Below are positions 26,436-27,647 of a stretch of DNA of 27,647 bases, in pieces. The DNA comes from Ceratorhiza oryzae-sativae (taxonomy: Eukaryota; Basidiomycota; Agaricomycetes; Cantharellales; Ceratobasidiaceae). The stretch's first letter is position 1. Every line of letters begins with the position of its first letter. The stretch covers positions 1 through 27,647 of the forward strand of contig JARWMV010000180.1 of assembly GCA_030998015.1 (NCBI GenBank). Direction: 5' to 3'. Position numbers and translations under genes: made by a program. Below the pieces are notes generated by a model, which worked only from the letters and a program-made list of their open reading frames with translations, made no database searches and was not told the origin of the DNA.

Positions 26436-26829
26436 CTGACATATCGCTGGCATCCGCACTCTCGGGTCATGTTTACACGACCCTATGTGTGCGAGATGCT
26501 GCGCACCTAATTTTCCACCGCGTCTCTCTTTGCTGGAGACGCGCAAAGGGGACCATTTGCGCGCTTTTGCGGATCTTCCCATAACCAGCATCGCTGCCGG
26601 GCATCCTGGGTAAAGTTCTACACGGGCGTCTGAAAGACGCCACCGTATTGTTACTTCCTCGTTAAAAAAAAAAACGACTTTCTCCAATGGGGCGCGGGTT
26701 ACACCTTGTTCCTCCGCTCGGTTGCCCGTTACTTCGATGAGTATCGGGGGAAAAGAGCGGTGTAATAACAACTTATCGTCCCTGCGTGAGTCTAGGTCGG
26801 GTAGAATAAACAAAAAAAGAGAAAAATCA
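26436..26829 (+). other. Spacer between tRNA-His and rnl; no gene
   Basis: Several strong hairpins (for example about 26521-26545 gcgtctctctttgctggagacgc, and a region around 26620-26640). A long antisense ORF spans this but is not protein-like. Confidence 0.45.
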
Positions 26830-27647
26830 ATAAAAGTATCGGTGATGATATGGAATTAACACTCAAGCAATTTAAAGGGGCTATTAAGGAAGACAAGCAA
26901 ATTTATAAAAAAGGAGGTTAATCGTACCAAAAGCCACATATTAACAAATAAAAAAATGTGGCGATCCTAAGGGAAACCTTAATATTAGTACTTCCCGAAC
27001 CAAAACATTGTAATAGGGAAAGGAAAGTAAATCAACCGAGACTCCGAAAGTAATGGTGAGTGAAATCGGACCAGCCTATCAATAATTTAAAAACTGAAAT
27101 TTCTTTTGAACAAGATTTTATTTTCAATAAATGAGCCACAGAAGGTGTTAGCCCTGTAAGGGTTTAAATTGTTGTTTATCAAGTACGATGAGAGTTAACT
27201 TGTCGGAATAAAGGGGAACCATCCTCTAAGGGCTAAGTATTATAAATTTAGCGATAGTGAACAGTACTGTAAAGGAAAGATGAAAAGAAAGTAGATGACT
27301 AGTGAAAAGATCCTGAATTAGTCGCTCTATAAGCAGTCGGAATTGAACTAAAAATATATTTTAGCAGAAATAACGACGTACCTTTTGCATAATGGGTCAG
27401 CAAGTTAATATGAGTAGCGAGGTTAAAAGCCCTAGCGAAAGCGACTGTACCATTATAATACAAAATATAAAGGTAACGGGATTATGTTACTGATATTAGA
27501 CCCGACACGCATTCTGGGAAAATGCTAAATTGGGTTAAACTATCAAACTCCGGGGACCTCCTAAAGATTGTAATACCAAGCTGCAGTGGAAACGCTGCAA
27601 GTGGCTGGAGTAATTACCCAGGTATGGTAACAAGTTACAATATGAGT
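26830..27647 (+). rRNA. rnl: Large subunit ribosomal RNA, 5' part (continues beyond the window)
   Basis: Domain I landmarks of 23S-type rRNA: the segment aaatcaaccgagactccg followed by agtaatggtgagtgaaa (27030-27066), gaaccatcctctaagggcta (27217-27236), cgatagtgaacagtactgta (27252-27271), gacgtaccttttgcataatg (27374-27393), and gtggctggag (27600-27609). The 5' end is approximate since the first ~100 nt are divergent. No GC element interrupts it, in contrast to the rest of the window. Confidence 0.95.

Noticed and set aside
26370..26813. 147-codon minus-strand ORF
   Set aside because: It runs antisense through the tRNA-His gene and hairpins, with no family resemblance; long frames arise easily in GC-rich palindromes.
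26436..26829. Mitochondrial RNase P RNA
   Set aside because: The conserved P4 sequences were not found; only unrelated hairpins are visible.

Overview
This window looks like mitochondrial DNA of a fungus, most likely an early-diverging lineage (Glomeromycotina-like, or a chytrid/Blastocladiomycota relative); the lineage is inference. The support is: the 3' exon of nad2 abutting nad3; the 3' end of cox1; a 52-residue atp8; tRNA-His with an encoded G-1; the 5' part of the large-subunit rRNA at the right edge; group I intron cores; and many LAGLIDADG and GIY-YIG homing endonuclease (HE) ORFs. Every Trp codon I can see in nad3, cox1 and their extensions is TGG, and the tRNA-Trp has anticodon CCA. 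UGA therefore need not be read as Trp, which argues against Dikarya-type code 4.

Layout. 1-1738: group I intron core plus a LAGLIDADG_1 HE, leading into nad2 exon (about 1739-2092). 2095-2679: nad3 with a long unbroken extension that, across a block of GC elements, is in frame with a LAGLIDADG_2 HE (3112-3913). 4252-4633: a group I core, then the terminal cox1 exon (4634-5116) with no 5' cox1 exons upstream in the window. 5782-16395: a second, split cox1 3' region. It has a degenerate exon lacking the heme-ligand segment (to 5939), a 7-kb intron, a mini-exon (12936-12978), a 3.1-kb intron carrying an antisense tRNA-Trp, and a last exon almost identical to the first copy. The 7-kb intron holds a LAGLIDADG_1 HE and a GIY-YIG HE that itself contains a 2.06-kb insertion encoding a LAGLIDADG_2 HE. 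16618-26340: a GC-element landfill with an 856-bp inverted repeat around atp8, a tRNA-His fragment and another LAGLIDADG_2 HE. 26364-26435: tRNA-His. From about 26830: rnl.

The dominant feature is a population of GC-rich multi-hairpin elements, at least eight families, nested and mosaic, almost all starting with a C-run and ending with a G-run. About twenty lie inside HE reading frames. Removing them at definable borders restores continuous ORFs in nearly every case. Family B has 4-bp target duplications (NTGA), a family-G composite has TCTTA, five of eight coding family-A insertions fit insertion between C and G, and families C, D, E, H and K restore the frame exactly with neither target duplication nor target loss. 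These elements look like a mobile system with several insertion chemistries; bypass or excision at RNA level is an untested alternative.

nad2, nad3, cox1 and atp8 encode subunits of respiratory complexes I and IV and ATP synthase; rnl and the tRNAs serve mitochondrial translation. The HEs serve intron mobility, not the host.
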